The translations under genes and the position numbers were made by a program. Below are positions 48,715 through 59,592 of a DNA stretch of 64,000 nt, piece by piece. The notes under the pieces were generated by a model, which saw nothing but the letters and a program-made list of their open reading frames with translations, did not search any database and was not told where the DNA came from. Position 1 is the first letter of the stretch; each line of letters begins with the position of its first letter. Source of the DNA: Chitinophaga terrae (ex Kim and Jung 2007) (GTDB taxonomy: Bacteria; Bacteroidota; Bacteroidia; Chitinophagales; Chitinophagaceae); contig NZ_FNRL01000008.1 of NCBI RefSeq assembly GCF_900107795.1, positions 124,001 through 188,000 on the forward strand, written 5' to 3'.

Positions 48715-51700
48715 ATGAAACAAACCAGCAATTTGCTCTGTTGTGGGGCCAGGCGCTTTCGTGTCCTGTTGTTCCTGCTCCTGCTTATGGTTACAGGCGA
48801 AACTGCCTATAGCCAGGTAAGTCCTGCACTGGATAAACGGATCACCTATAAAGCGACCAACAAACCATTGGCGCTTGTACTAAAGGATATCCGCGCGCTT
48901 TCCAACGTCAGGTTCACCTACAATGCCGACGAGGTAAGAAGGCAACCACCGGTGACCATTGACGTAAAATCAGAAACGCTGGAACGCATACTGAAAACTA
49001 TCCTGGATGCGAAGAAGCTGGATTTTGTGGAAGATATGGGCGGTATCGTGATCTACCCGGTTACCCCGACGCAACAAAAAACAGTAGAGAAGATCGGCTT
49101 CCCCGTTCGTGGCCAGGTAACAGGCCCGGATGGCAACGGTCTTCCGGGTGTAAGTATCCAGGCCGAAAGAACCAAAACAGGGACCGTGACCACCGATAAC
49201 GGGCTTTTTTCCATGGTGATAGAAGAAGGCGAATCGCTCAGGTTCTCCCTCATGGGAATGAAAGCAGTGACCATGAAAGTGAACACCATGCCTGAAATGT
49301 TAAAAGTGCAGATGGAAACTGCACCGATACAGGTGCAGGAAGTATTGGTGAACGGTTACCAGAAAATTGATCCGCGCCTGGCAACCGGCGCAACCTATAA
49401 GATCAAGGCGGCAGATATTATGCAGCCGGGAGTGCCAACAGTGGATAAGATGTTGCAGGGTAAAATACCGGGCCTAATGGTAGTGAATAATTCCGGCAGT
49501 GTAAACGCGCGGCCTACCATCCGCATGCGCGGTACAAGCACCTTCGTTGGTAATGCTTCCCCCCTCTGGGTAATAGACGGGATGATCAGGACTGATCCTG
49601 TTGATATCAGCGCTGAAAGCCTGAACGGCTTATCGAACGGCAACTATTCACTGATGGGAAACGCCATTGCAGGACTGAATCCCTATGATATAGAAAGCAT
49701 CACTTTTTTGCGCGATGCCGCTGCCACTTCCATTTATGGAGTTCGTGCAGCCAATGGCGTTATAGTTGTTACCACGAAAAGAGGGAAGGCCGGACCGGCA
49801 AATGTTACATATAATACCTGGACTAGATTCAGCCGCCGCCCCGGTTACGGCGATCTTCAGCTGATGAACTCAGCGGAGCGGATGTTGTTTTCCCAGCAAA
49901 TGGTGGAAGACGGAAAACCGGTAAGCGCCAACGGTTTCCTGTATGCAGATTCGTATGAAGCGCTGGTCCGCAAACTTTTCAGGCATGAAATCACAGAAGA
50001 GTATTTTAAACAGAAGGTAACGGAAGTTTCCAGCCGTAATACTGACTGGTTTCAGCTCCTCTTCCAGAATGCTGTCAGCACCTCGCATAACATCTCCGTG
50101 AGTGGCGGTGTAGGAAATACAACTTATTATACTTCTTTCGGCTTTTTACAGGACCAGGGCGTAGCCAAGCTGGACAGGAACAAACAATTTTCTACCAGTA
50201 CCAATATCAACACTGCTATTGGTAAACGCGTCACCTTGGGAATTAACATCCTGGGAAGCTACACTAAAAAACGGGGTTACTACAACGGGACTGTCAGCCC
50301 GCTGGATTATGCCTTAAAAACCAGCAGAACAGTAGCAAAGGATGATTTCTACGAGATCGCCAACGCAACGGATATTCCTAAAAGATACGGAGCAGGGCCT
50401 ATTAAATTCAATATTTTCAATGAACTGGATAATACATATAACGAGAACGGGGGATATTCGTTCTCGGTGCAGGTACAGGGTCGCTATGATATAGGGAGAG
50501 GTTTCAGTTTCAATAACCAAAGCAGCGTGGGAGTCAATCATATAAACCTCTATAACTATGCTACGGAAAGAAGTTCATACATCGCAAATATCAGGGGGTA
50601 TAATTATGGAGAAACCTATCCGCAGGAAGTATTGAATCAATCGACTATTCCGATCGGGGGGCTTGGAGCTACAGCATATACCAATATGTTCAGTTATTCT
50701 ACCCGTAACAGTTTTAATTTCAGTACCAATGTCAGGAATATGCTCGACAGAGTATATGTAGACCTGGGAACAGAGATCAATTCGGCAGTGAATAAAGGTT
50801 TGGCAATGCAACGCAGCGGCTTTTTTCCAGACAGGGGAATGAAATTTTATTCCAGCGACCTTGGTAATACGCGGCTCCTGGCTACCAATATAACTGATAT
50901 GATCACCAATTCTGTGGGTGTATATCTTTCCGGGGGCTACAACTACGATAACCGTTATACGCTTAGCGCTACCGTCAGATCCGACGGTTCCAACAGGTTT
51001 GGCCAATATTCCAACCAGAAGTTCCTGCCTAACTACAGCGTGGGATTCAGATGGGATGCGAAAAGTGAAGAATGGCTGAAAGAAAGTAAGTTGATCGACG
51101 CTTTATTTGTCAACGCCTCCTATGGTACCCAGGGAAACGTGGTAAACCAGGTGGGTCCATCGCTGATTGCGAGTTACAGCACCAATATTAACGAAGCGAA
51201 TATCTTTAACAGGCCGGGCATTGTTCTTAAAAGCCTGCCATACCCCGATCTGCGCTGGGAAAAAACGCAGCAATACAACCTGGGGGTGAATGTTTCTGTT
51301 TTCAATAACAAAGTGAACATTGATTTTAATACGTACAGGAAGAAAGGCCGTGATCTGATCGTTGCGCATAATATTCCATATGAAAACGGGGTAAGCACTA
51401 ACCTGACTAATAATGGAGTAATGGATAACTCGGGTTACGAACTTCAATTAACCCTGATCCCGATCCAACGGAAAAATATAAGCCTGTCCCTGACCTTTAT
51501 GAATAACTGGAATATCAACAACGTAAGGGACACCGGCTATTTAAATACATACAACGATTACCTGAACGGGACCGCAAAAGTGAACGGACGGGCTGTTGAT
51601 GGCTTCTATTCTTACAGGTACGGGGGGCCGGATCCGCAAACGGGACTGCCTACTGTAACGAATATGAATGATAAGATCTCTTCTCCGGAAAATTTCCTGG

Positions 51701-52275
51701 TGTATTCAGGCCAGGTACTGCCAAAGCTCACCGGCACATTCTCTTTTACTTTCAGGTACCGGAACCTGTCGTTGTCCAGCGACTTTTATTATGCAGTAGG
51801 GAATAAGAAAAGAATGAATGGTTTATACCAATATGGCAACAACCGTTATCCAAGCACCATGGGGAATATGAGCCGGGAAATGCTGGATAGGTGGCGGAAA
51901 CCGGGAGATGAGCTATACACTAAGATACCTGCGGCTGTAGATCTTTTTAGCCAAGGAACTATCGAAGTGCCTATGGCCAATGCCTCTGGCGCGGCTGTGA
52001 GGATTAACAGGTACGATTTATTTGATTTCGGGGATTTAATGGTAGCCGACGGCAGTTTCCTGAGATGCAATGTAATCAACCTCGGATACATGGTGCCTCA
52101 ATCTGTTGTGAAGCAATTAAAACTGAAAGGGCTGCAACTGGGCGCGGGAGTAAGGAACCCGTTCAAAATAAAAGCCAGGAAACTAAAGGGACAAGACCCT
52201 GAAATCGATGGTGTTGGATCTACTGCATTGCCCGTTGTTCCTGAGTATACAGGCAGTATTTCTGTAACTTTTTAA
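48715..52275 (+). CDS. SusC/RagA-type TonB-dependent receptor with STN domain
   Basis: A 1186-residue outer-membrane transporter. It has a signal peptide (ending near residue 34) and an STN signalling domain (about 40-115; ITYKATNKPLALVLKDIRALSNVRFTYNADEVRRQPPVT), which matches a neighbouring FecR. A carboxypeptidase-regulatory-like domain (130-205) follows, then the plug (about 215-345, with AATSIYGVRAANGVIVVTTKRGK), and a large beta barrel ending in TGSISVTF with a terminal aromatic. It imports a complex nutrient with the SusD protein, driven by TonB. The substrate is not evident. No glycosidase gene lies nearby. Confidence 0.95.
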   Translation: MKQTSNLLCCGARRFRVLLFLLLLMVTGETAYSQVSPALDKRITYKATNKPLALVLKDIRALSNVRFTYNADEVRRQPPVTIDVKSETLERILKTILDAKKLDFVEDMGGIVIYPVTPTQQKTVEKIGFPVRGQVTGPDGNGLPGVSIQAERTKTGTVTTDNGLFSMVIEEGESLRFSLMGMKAVTMKVNTMPEMLKVQMETAPIQVQEVLVNGYQKIDPRLATGATYKIKAADIMQPGVPTVDKMLQGKIPGLMVVNNSGSVNARPTIRMRGTSTFVGNASPLWVIDGMIRTDPVDISAESLNGLSNGNYSLMGNAIAGLNPYDIESITFLRDAAATSIYGVRAANGVIVVTTKRGKAGPANVTYNTWTRFSRRPGYGDLQLMNSAERMLFSQQMVEDGKPVSANGFLYADSYEALVRKLFRHEITEEYFKQKVTEVSSRNTDWFQLLFQNAVSTSHNISVSGGVGNTTYYTSFGFLQDQGVAKLDRNKQFSTSTNINTAIGKRVTLGINILGSYTKKRGYYNGTVSPLDYALKTSRTVAKDDFYEIANATDIPKRYGAGPIKFNIFNELDNTYNENGGYSFSVQVQGRYDIGRGFSFNNQSSVGVNHINLYNYATERSSYIANIRGYNYGETYPQEVLNQSTIPIGGLGATAYTNMFSYSTRNSFNFSTNVRNMLDRVYVDLGTEINSAVNKGLAMQRSGFFPDRGMKFYSSDLGNTRLLATNITDMITNSVGVYLSGGYNYDNRYTLSATVRSDGSNRFGQYSNQKFLPNYSVGFRWDAKSEEWLKESKLIDALFVNASYGTQGNVVNQVGPSLIASYSTNINEANIFNRPGIVLKSLPYPDLRWEKTQQYNLGVNVSVFNNKVNIDFNTYRKKGRDLIVAHNIPYENGVSTNLTNNGVMDNSGYELQLTLIPIQRKNISLSLTFMNNWNINNVRDTGYLNTYNDYLNGTAKVNGRAVDGFYSYRYGGPDPQTGLPTVTNMNDKISSPENFLVYSGQVLPKLTGTFSFTFRYRNLSLSSDFYYAVGNKKRMNGLYQYGNNRYPSTMGNMSREMLDRWRKPGDELYTKIPAAVDLFSQGTIEVPMANASGAAVRINRYDLFDFGDLMVADGSFLRCNVINLGYMVPQSVVKQLKLKGLQLGAGVRNPFKIKARKLKGQDPEIDGVGSTALPVVPEYTGSISVTF

Positions 52276-52285
52276 AGCAAGTGAA

Positions 52286-53758
52286 ATGAACCGATATTTA
52301 TTATTAATTATAATGTTCGCAGGTATTTTTTCTTCCTGTAAAAAGTTCCTGGCCGAAAAGTCAATGAATGAAGTAATACCTACCAAAGTAAGCGAATTTG
52401 GAGACCTGCTGGCGCAGGAGGGATACCCCGGGATGCAGACAAGATTTCAGCCACAGGTACAGTTATTCTCAGATGACGTACAATATTATAATTACGGCGC
52501 CTACCAGTTCAGTGGGATGGATATCTTATACTACGACTATCCTGCGTTTCAATGGCAATCCGATTACCAGGAACAATGCAAGGTCCTTGGCAGTGTTATG
52601 CAGCCGGACTTCAACTCCTGGAAGACCTATTATACCCTGATAATGGGAGCCAACCTTGCATTGCAATATGTTGATGGAGCTATAGGCGAAAAGTGGGAGA
52701 AGGACTGGTATAAAGGGCAAGCTTATGCACTGAGGGCCTATTATTATTTTATGCTGGTGAATCTTTATGCGCTGCCGTACAATGATTCTACGACTACGCC
52801 TGATAAATTGCCCGGCGTACCGCTGAAACTCGATGTAAACCTTGTTGAAAAAGGGCTCACAAGGAATACGGTAAAGGAAGTATACGACAGGGTGACGAAT
52901 GACATTGACAGCGCCGTGTATTTACTGGAAAAGGAAAAACACGGGGTGAATCCGAAGATCATGAACAGCGTAGCGGCACACTTGCTGGCCAGCCGTATCT
53001 ACCTGTACATGGAGAACTGGAAAAAAGCAGAAGAACATGCAACAATAGTGATCCGGCAGCATCCCGAACTGATGGACCTCAACACCTTTACCGACGACCT
53101 GCTCATGGCCAGGACCAATGAAGCTATCTGGGCGTATGGAACCAATAACGATGTGAATATAGATGGTATGAGCCGTGTGATCAGCGTATCGCAGGACCTG
53201 GCTAAAATCTACGAAGTGAACGATCTCAGGTCGCAAAGGTATTTCTATGAAAACCCTGAATTCCTGAGGATGATATTTCCTCCGGACTATTCGCTGGGTA
53301 AAGTGGTCAATGAAACGTGGAGCATTCCTACTGCCTGGAGAAGCTCTGAAGCGTACCTGAACAGGGCGGAAGCGGCTATACAACAGTTCAGGCTGGGCGG
53401 AGATCTTGCAAAAGCGCAACTGGCGTTAGATGATCTGAATAAATTAAGAGAAAAGCGGTATCAGGCGGGTACTTATCAACCCTGGGAAGTGACAACGGGC
53501 GATGATATGCTGTATAAGTGCCGGCTGGAACGTAGAAGAGAACTGTGTTTCGAAGAAGCGCATCGCTGGATGGACCTCAGGAGGTACGGCATGCCTGAAA
53601 TAAAACACAAGTTTGCCCCGGCGCCTGATAAAACAGAGATCTATACGCTGAAGAGGCGCGACCCGCAATATGTACTACCCATACCGCAGGAAGTGCTGTT
53701 ATTCAACGAGAGCCTTACCCAGAACCCGCAGATCACAGGTCAGCGTAAACCGGATTGA
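52286..53758 (+). CDS. SusD/RagB-type surface lipoprotein
   Basis: A 490-residue outer-membrane lipoprotein with a lipobox FSSC (Cys about residue 18). The SusD fold shows tetratricopeptide-like helices: WKTYYTLIMGANLALQYVD, KGQAYALRAYYYFMLVNLYALPYN, VAAHLLASRIYLYMENWKKAEEHA and WRSSEAYLNRAEAAIQQ. The C-terminal RagB part is LYKCRLERRRELCFEEAHRWMDLRRYG, and the ending LPIPQEVLLFNESLTQNPQI matches. It caps the SusC barrel and binds the substrate. 10 bases after SusC. Confidence 0.95.
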   Translation: MNRYLLLIIMFAGIFSSCKKFLAEKSMNEVIPTKVSEFGDLLAQEGYPGMQTRFQPQVQLFSDDVQYYNYGAYQFSGMDILYYDYPAFQWQSDYQEQCKVLGSVMQPDFNSWKTYYTLIMGANLALQYVDGAIGEKWEKDWYKGQAYALRAYYYFMLVNLYALPYNDSTTTPDKLPGVPLKLDVNLVEKGLTRNTVKEVYDRVTNDIDSAVYLLEKEKHGVNPKIMNSVAAHLLASRIYLYMENWKKAEEHATIVIRQHPELMDLNTFTDDLLMARTNEAIWAYGTNNDVNIDGMSRVISVSQDLAKIYEVNDLRSQRYFYENPEFLRMIFPPDYSLGKVVNETWSIPTAWRSSEAYLNRAEAAIQQFRLGGDLAKAQLALDDLNKLREKRYQAGTYQPWEVTTGDDMLYKCRLERRRELCFEEAHRWMDLRRYGMPEIKHKFAPAPDKTEIYTLKRRDPQYVLPIPQEVLLFNESLTQNPQITGQRKPD

Positions 53759-53777
53759 TTCACTTAAACCAATTACC

Positions 53778-54623
53778 ATGTCAGCTTTTTATAAATCGTT
53801 CATCGTACTGCTTTTGGGTATCCTTGCATTTGCAGGGTGCAAAAGAGAACCTGCCCTTCAGCCGGTCATGCCCGCAAATCTGTATAAGATCCCGCAGGGA
53901 AACCAGCCATACGACGATACTATTATGGCTTTTTACAAAGAATACGGAAGTTATATCCTGTATAAGTTCACACAAGCAGAATTTAAATCAGGTTTTGACG
54001 CAGGGTCAGTAGATTCGGCTCTCCAGGGAACGCCTGAAGCTGTTGGCCGGGCAATCAGCGTTTTCAAGGAGCATTGCCTGAAACACTATCCTGAAGCGTT
54101 CAGGAAAACAACAATGCCTTTTGTGATCATGCTTTCTTCCGGCTTGTTTATCTATAAACCGGAGTTGCAGAAGTTTTTTTATGAAGATGCTTCCTGCCGG
54201 GCTACCGACAAATCTTTTACCCTTGGATTTGTGAACAACGACCTGTTAACAAAAGGCAACGATTACCTGAATACCTGTACCGGGAACATGCACCGTTATT
54301 ATATGACCCATGCCATATTAAATGGGCGTATACGCGTACCGGAAGCATTCAGGAAACTAACGCCTACCAATGTATGGGGAGTTACGGATTTTTATGCGGT
54401 AGGGTTGCTGGAAGAGGATATGTCCTTAAATCCGGTGGTTGATCTGGGTTGCTATATCAAAACTATTACAACGCATACCTTCGAAGAGATGCAGTCCCTG
54501 TATTTTGCTCCGGGGGTAGATAAAAATGGATTGATAAAGAAGAAATACAATATAGCAGTGAACTATTTTAAAGACTCCTGTAATATTGATCTGCAGGCCA
54601 TTGGCAATGTTCATCCCAAATAA
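53778..54623 (+). CDS. Lipoprotein resembling substrate-import zinc metallohydrolases, HExxH absent
   Basis: A 281-residue lipoprotein (lipobox FAGC near residue 20) placed right after SusD. Its middle and end follow the plan of the TonB/SusD-associated zinc metallohydrolase lipoproteins: MAFYKEYGSYILYKFTQAEFKSG near the N-terminus and WGVTDFYAVGLLEEDMSLNPVVDLGCYIKTITTHTFEEM, which resembles the Y-x-x-x-x-x-x-E-D-F-A-E block. The HExxH zinc motif expected in between is not there; the region reads NDYLNTCTGNMHRYYMTHAIL. I infer a non-catalytic relative, perhaps a binding protein. The ATG at 53778 gives the lipoprotein signal. Part of the uptake operon. Confidence 0.6.
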   Translation: MSAFYKSFIVLLLGILAFAGCKREPALQPVMPANLYKIPQGNQPYDDTIMAFYKEYGSYILYKFTQAEFKSGFDAGSVDSALQGTPEAVGRAISVFKEHCLKHYPEAFRKTTMPFVIMLSSGLFIYKPELQKFFYEDASCRATDKSFTLGFVNNDLLTKGNDYLNTCTGNMHRYYMTHAILNGRIRVPEAFRKLTPTNVWGVTDFYAVGLLEEDMSLNPVVDLGCYIKTITTHTFEEMQSLYFAPGVDKNGLIKKKYNIAVNYFKDSCNIDLQAIGNVHPK

Positions 54624-54673
54624 TTTTTTCTCATAAGCCAGACACGTTCCAATAACAAACCACTCGATGTTCC

Positions 54674-54699
54674 AGGGTCTCTACGTCTGTAGAGACCCT
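54674..54699. terminator. Convergent terminator hairpin
   Basis: Eleven-base perfect arms AGGGTCTCTAC (54674-54684) and GTAGAGACCCT (54689-54699) around GTCT, lying between the convergent lipoprotein genes. No T run follows, but the stem is strong and well placed for both. Confidence 0.75.
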
Positions 54700-54714
54700 C
54701 ATTATATAATCTGC

Positions 54715-55176
54715 TTATGGCTGTTCGCAGGTGAAAGTCGTGCTGCAGTTGCCGTTGGCGGCTGTCATGGTTGTGTTGTAAGTCTGCGCCCGCACGGGAG
54801 TGCCGCTGGCCAGCAACTTCACAGGTTGCAGCCCTGTATCGTTGAATGTTCCCTGGCCCGCAAAACTAACCCCGTTTACAACCGGTGTTTTCATGGTCCA
54901 GGCGCCGGTCCTGGTAACATAAACGGTTACACGAATAAAGTTCGTGGCGTCTGCCGCTTTACCAACGGTATAAGCGCCTTCTACGACGGCATCCGAACAG
55001 GCGCCGTTCACAGATATGAATTCGTATTTGGCGCTGTTGGCGGGATCGGGTACGGTAAAATCGGGCCCCGGGTTCAGGCTTAGCGGGTAATCGGCAGGCA
55101 CTTCTTTAACACAGGATGATAAAAGGAAGAAAGCAGCTGAGAGCTGCATTAAAAAAATAGGCAACTGTTTTTTCAT
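54715..55176 (-). CDS. Small beta-rich lipoprotein of unknown function
   Basis: A 153-residue exported lipoprotein (MKKQLPIFLMQLSAAFFLLSSC, Cys about 22). The mature part is beta-rich with two cysteine-containing ends and repeated small-residue turns (GACSDAVVEGAYTVGKAADATNFIRVTVYVTRTGAW, then PVVNGVSFAGQGTFNDTGLQPVKLLASGTPV). It resembles a single unit of the surface repeat modules found in Bacteroidota adhesins. I cannot assign a function. The ATG at 55176 was chosen because it opens the signal peptide. It lies between the SusCD locus and the glp genes, and no other gene shares its direction except the GlpR gene. Confidence 0.65.
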   Translation of the reverse strand: MKKQLPIFLMQLSAAFFLLSSCVKEVPADYPLSLNPGPDFTVPDPANSAKYEFISVNGACSDAVVEGAYTVGKAADATNFIRVTVYVTRTGAWTMKTPVVNGVSFAGQGTFNDTGLQPVKLLASGTPVRAQTYNTTMTAANGNCSTTFTCEQP

Positions 55177-55226
55177 AGGATACAGGCGGTTAATGAAATG
55201 CAAGATAACGCTTATCCGGTTAAATT

Positions 55227-56003
55227 TTAAGCCTGGACAACTGTCACCTTCACGCCCATATCTTCCAGTTGTTTGACGATATGTTGGGGTACTCCGCTGT
55301 CGGTAATGATTTCGTCGATGTCTTCCAGGCCGCAGATCCTGCCAAAACCGCGTTTGCCGAATTTGGAAGAATCGGCCAGTACGATGGTTTTCTGTACTGT
55401 GTTGATCATTTTCTGGTTAAGGTGGGCTTCCAGTATATTCGTGGTGGTGAGTCCGAACTCCAGGTCGATGCCGTCAACGCCCAGGAATAGTTTGCTGCAG
55501 GAGAAATCCTGTAAGATCCTTTCTGCATAGGGTCCGGTTACGGAAGAAGAGCTGTTGCGGAGATGTCCGCCCAACTGGATCACTTCAATATCGGGATGGC
55601 GGAGTAATTCTAATGCTACGTTCAGGGCGCTGGTGATCACAGTAAGGTGTCCGCGTGGCTGTATATGTTTAGCGAGATTATGAACGGTTGTGCCGGAGGC
55701 AATGATGATGGCGTCGTTGGGGGCTATGAGTGCAGCGCCGGCATGGCCGATCCCTGACTTCTCTTCTTTGCGGATATTCGCTTTTTCATTAACCGGTTTG
55801 TCGTTCGTATAAGGGTTGTTGATAGTGGCCCCGCCATGCGAGCGGAAGAGTAAGGCCTTATCTTCCAGCAATTTCAAATCCTTTCGAATTGTTACCCCGG
55901 AAACATCCAAATCTTTACACAGGTCCAATACATTCACATATCCTTTCTCATGTAACTTATCAAGTATATACTTATGACGTTCAGCGATATTGATCATAGA
56001 CAT
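55227..56003 (-). CDS. glpR: DeoR/GlpR-family transcriptional repressor
   Basis: A 258-residue regulator with an N-terminal DeoR helix-turn-helix (about 6-60: RHKYILDKLHEKGYVNVLDLCKDLDVSGVTIRKDLKLLEDKALLFRSHGG). The C-terminal sugar-phosphate-binding DeoRC domain has GTTVHNLAKHI, TSALNVALELL, QLGGHLRNSSSSVTGPYAE and KLFLGVDGID. It is divergent from glpD, so it very probably represses the glp genes and releases them on glycerol-3-phosphate. The gene name rests on this position and family. Two ATGs (56003 and 55997) are possible starts. Confidence 0.9.
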   Translation of the reverse strand: MSMINIAERHKYILDKLHEKGYVNVLDLCKDLDVSGVTIRKDLKLLEDKALLFRSHGGATINNPYTNDKPVNEKANIRKEEKSGIGHAGAALIAPNDAIIIASGTTVHNLAKHIQPRGHLTVITSALNVALELLRHPDIEVIQLGGHLRNSSSSVTGPYAERILQDFSCSKLFLGVDGIDLEFGLTTTNILEAHLNQKMINTVQKTIVLADSSKFGKRGFGRICGLEDIDEIITDSGVPQHIVKQLEDMGVKVTVVQA

Positions 56004-56395
56004 AACGTAAAATTAACTTATAAAACTATCACCGGTTCTTCTTTTTTTCCCAAGTTTGCACCCGAAACCATTTGCTTACAAATATCAACTAAATAGTTTC
56101 GTTTTAACCTATACGAGGCTAATTTAGTAATTTATTAACGCATCAAATGTAACCATAACGATTCAGAAGGAAAGGAAATGAAACCGCATCTGATTATATA
56201 ATCTAATATTAATCTATATTAATCACTTGTAATCAAGAAGAAAATATTTGGAGGAAAAATTTGTTTACCTATCATCCAAAATTTTTTTGGCTTTTCATTT
56301 TATTTTCTATTTTGGTTTCGAATTGTTTCTTTTTATTACTTATCTCAATAAAAATTAAACAACCGAAATCAAACAAAAGTGAATCGCGCAATCAA
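56004..56395. other. Divergent glpR-glpD control region
   Basis: A 392-base gap with no gene. It carries the phased TAATC repeats at 56199-56234. It also has a CAAATGTA (56144-56151) that reads TACATTTG leftward and could be the -7 box for glpR, although a -33 element at the right distance was not found. The rest is A+T-rich. A TTG-initiated upstream extension of glpD is judged spurious because it codes for a hydrophobic leader absent from GlpD proteins. Confidence 0.5.
56199..56234. promoter_or_regulatory. Four phased TAATC repeats, candidate GlpR operator
   Basis: TAATC occurs at 56199, 56210, 56220 and 56230, at steps of 11, 10 and 10 bases, so all copies face the same side of the helix. 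The first is preceded by its complement, forming GATTATATAATC (56192-56203). They lie between the divergent glpR and glpD genes, a plausible place for repressor binding. Confidence 0.5.
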
Positions 56396-57994
56396 ATGAA
56401 GAGAATCGAATCTATACAACAGGTCAGGCAATCAGTATCAAAAAGCTGGGACATGATCATTATCGGTGGCGGAGCCACCGGGTTAGGAGTAGCAATGGAT
56501 GCAGCCAAAAGAGGATTTAAAACTGTCCTGTTAGAACAAGCCGATTTTGCCAAAGGTACCTCCAGCAGGAGCACCAAGTTAGTGCATGGGGGAGTCAGGT
56601 ACCTGGCGCAGGGCGACGTGGCATTAGTACGGGAAGCGTTATACGAAAGAGGCCTGTTGCTGGCCAATGCGCCTCACCTGGCACATAATCAACAATTCGT
56701 CATTCCCCAGTACCGTTGGTGGGATGGCCCTTTTTATACGATCGGCTTAAAGATCTATGATCTCTTATCCGGTAAACTCAGCCTGGGAAAGTCCATGCAC
56801 ATAGGAAAACAGGAAGTGCTCAGGCGCTTGCCTAATATCCGGGAAAAAGGACTAAAAGGAGGTATTGTATACCACGACGGGCAATTTGATGATGCCCGCC
56901 TGGCAGTGAACATCGCACAAACAGCCGCTGAAAACGGCGCCGTACTCCTGAACTATTGCAAAGTGAAAGCATTGCAGAAAACAGGCGGCAAAGTGAGCGG
57001 CGTTATTGCAGAAGATCTTGAGACCGGTGAACAATATCAATTGCAGGGTAAAACAGTGATCAATGCCACCGGCGTATTTGTAGATGAAGTATTGCAGATG
57101 GATAATCCATCGGCGCCTAATATGGTTAGGCCCAGCCAGGGCGTACACCTGGTGCTGGATGCTTCTTTCCTTAACAGCAGCAGCGCTGTTATGATCCCTA
57201 AAACATCCGACGGGCGCGTACTTTTTGCCGTACCATGGCATAATAAAGTGTTGCTTGGAACTACAGATACGCCGCTGGACCAGCATAGCCTGGAACCCGT
57301 TGCGCTGGAAGAAGAGATCAACTTTATCCTGAACACTGCCGGGGCATACCTTACCCGGGCGCCTCAACGTAAAGACGTGTTAAGCGTATTTGCCGGCCTG
57401 CGTCCCCTGGCGGCGCCACAGAAAAACACCGGCAGCACCAAGGAGATCTCCAGGAGCCATAAGATCCTTGTTGCGGATTCCGGCCTGATCACCATTACAG
57501 GCGGAAAATGGACTACCTTCCGTAAAATGGCGGAAGACGTAGTGGATATGGCCATCAAAAAAGGAGGATTGTTGCCTGTTAACTGCACTACCAGGACGCT
57601 CCGCATCCATGGCTACCAGCAAAAACCGGCGCCCGCACCGTTCGATGTTTATGGAAGTGATGCCGCCGAAATAGAATCTTATATTGTTCGTAATCCGGCA
57701 ATGGGTGCTAAATTGCATCCGGCGTTACCTTATGTTAAAGCCCAGGTAATATGGGCGGTGCAAAATGAAATGGCTGTCACAGTAGAGGATGTATTGGCAA
57801 GAAGATTAAGGGCTTTGTTCCTTGATGCTGCAGCCGCAATTGAAATGGCGCCCGCCGTTGCAGCACTGATGGCTACAGTGAACGGAAAAGACGCCGCATG
57901 GCAGCAGCAACAGGTGGAAGCATTTACCAAAATGGCCGGCCACTATTTGCTGAATAATGAAAACAAACGCCGGCAAATGCCGCTTAGCGCCTAA
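56396..57994 (+). CDS. glpD: Glycerol-3-phosphate dehydrogenase (FAD)
   Basis: Oxidises glycerol-3-phosphate to dihydroxyacetone phosphate and passes electrons to quinone at the inner membrane. The 532-residue protein has the FAD dinucleotide-binding motif DMIIIGGGATGLGVAMDAAKRGF, the TKLVHGGVRYLAQGDVALVREAL signature of GlpD, RQ-type RPSQGVHLVLD, GTTDTPLD and the C-terminal DAO_C domain (from about 410). The ATG at 56396 (MKRIESIQQVRQ) was preferred to an upstream TTG frame. First gene of the glp operon, 81 bases before glpK. Confidence 0.96.
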   Translation: MKRIESIQQVRQSVSKSWDMIIIGGGATGLGVAMDAAKRGFKTVLLEQADFAKGTSSRSTKLVHGGVRYLAQGDVALVREALYERGLLLANAPHLAHNQQFVIPQYRWWDGPFYTIGLKIYDLLSGKLSLGKSMHIGKQEVLRRLPNIREKGLKGGIVYHDGQFDDARLAVNIAQTAAENGAVLLNYCKVKALQKTGGKVSGVIAEDLETGEQYQLQGKTVINATGVFVDEVLQMDNPSAPNMVRPSQGVHLVLDASFLNSSSAVMIPKTSDGRVLFAVPWHNKVLLGTTDTPLDQHSLEPVALEEEINFILNTAGAYLTRAPQRKDVLSVFAGLRPLAAPQKNTGSTKEISRSHKILVADSGLITITGGKWTTFRKMAEDVVDMAIKKGGLLPVNCTTRTLRIHGYQQKPAPAPFDVYGSDAAEIESYIVRNPAMGAKLHPALPYVKAQVIWAVQNEMAVTVEDVLARRLRALFLDAAAAIEMAPAVAALMATVNGKDAAWQQQQVEAFTKMAGHYLLNNENKRRQMPLSA

Positions 57995-58075
57995 GCAGGA
58001 ACAATGATCGCTGAAATAACCAATATACGCGCTTTTAAAAAGCTGCGACTAGTAATATCCACGAAATAGAAAAAT

Positions 58076-59569
<1,494 letters not shown>

Positions 59570-59592
59570 TTCATTTTAAAACTGATTTTTCC

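Noticed and set aside
56261..56395. A 45-residue hydrophobic leader on GlpD.
   Set aside because: It starts with TTG, is A+T-driven, and GlpD proteins have no such leader.
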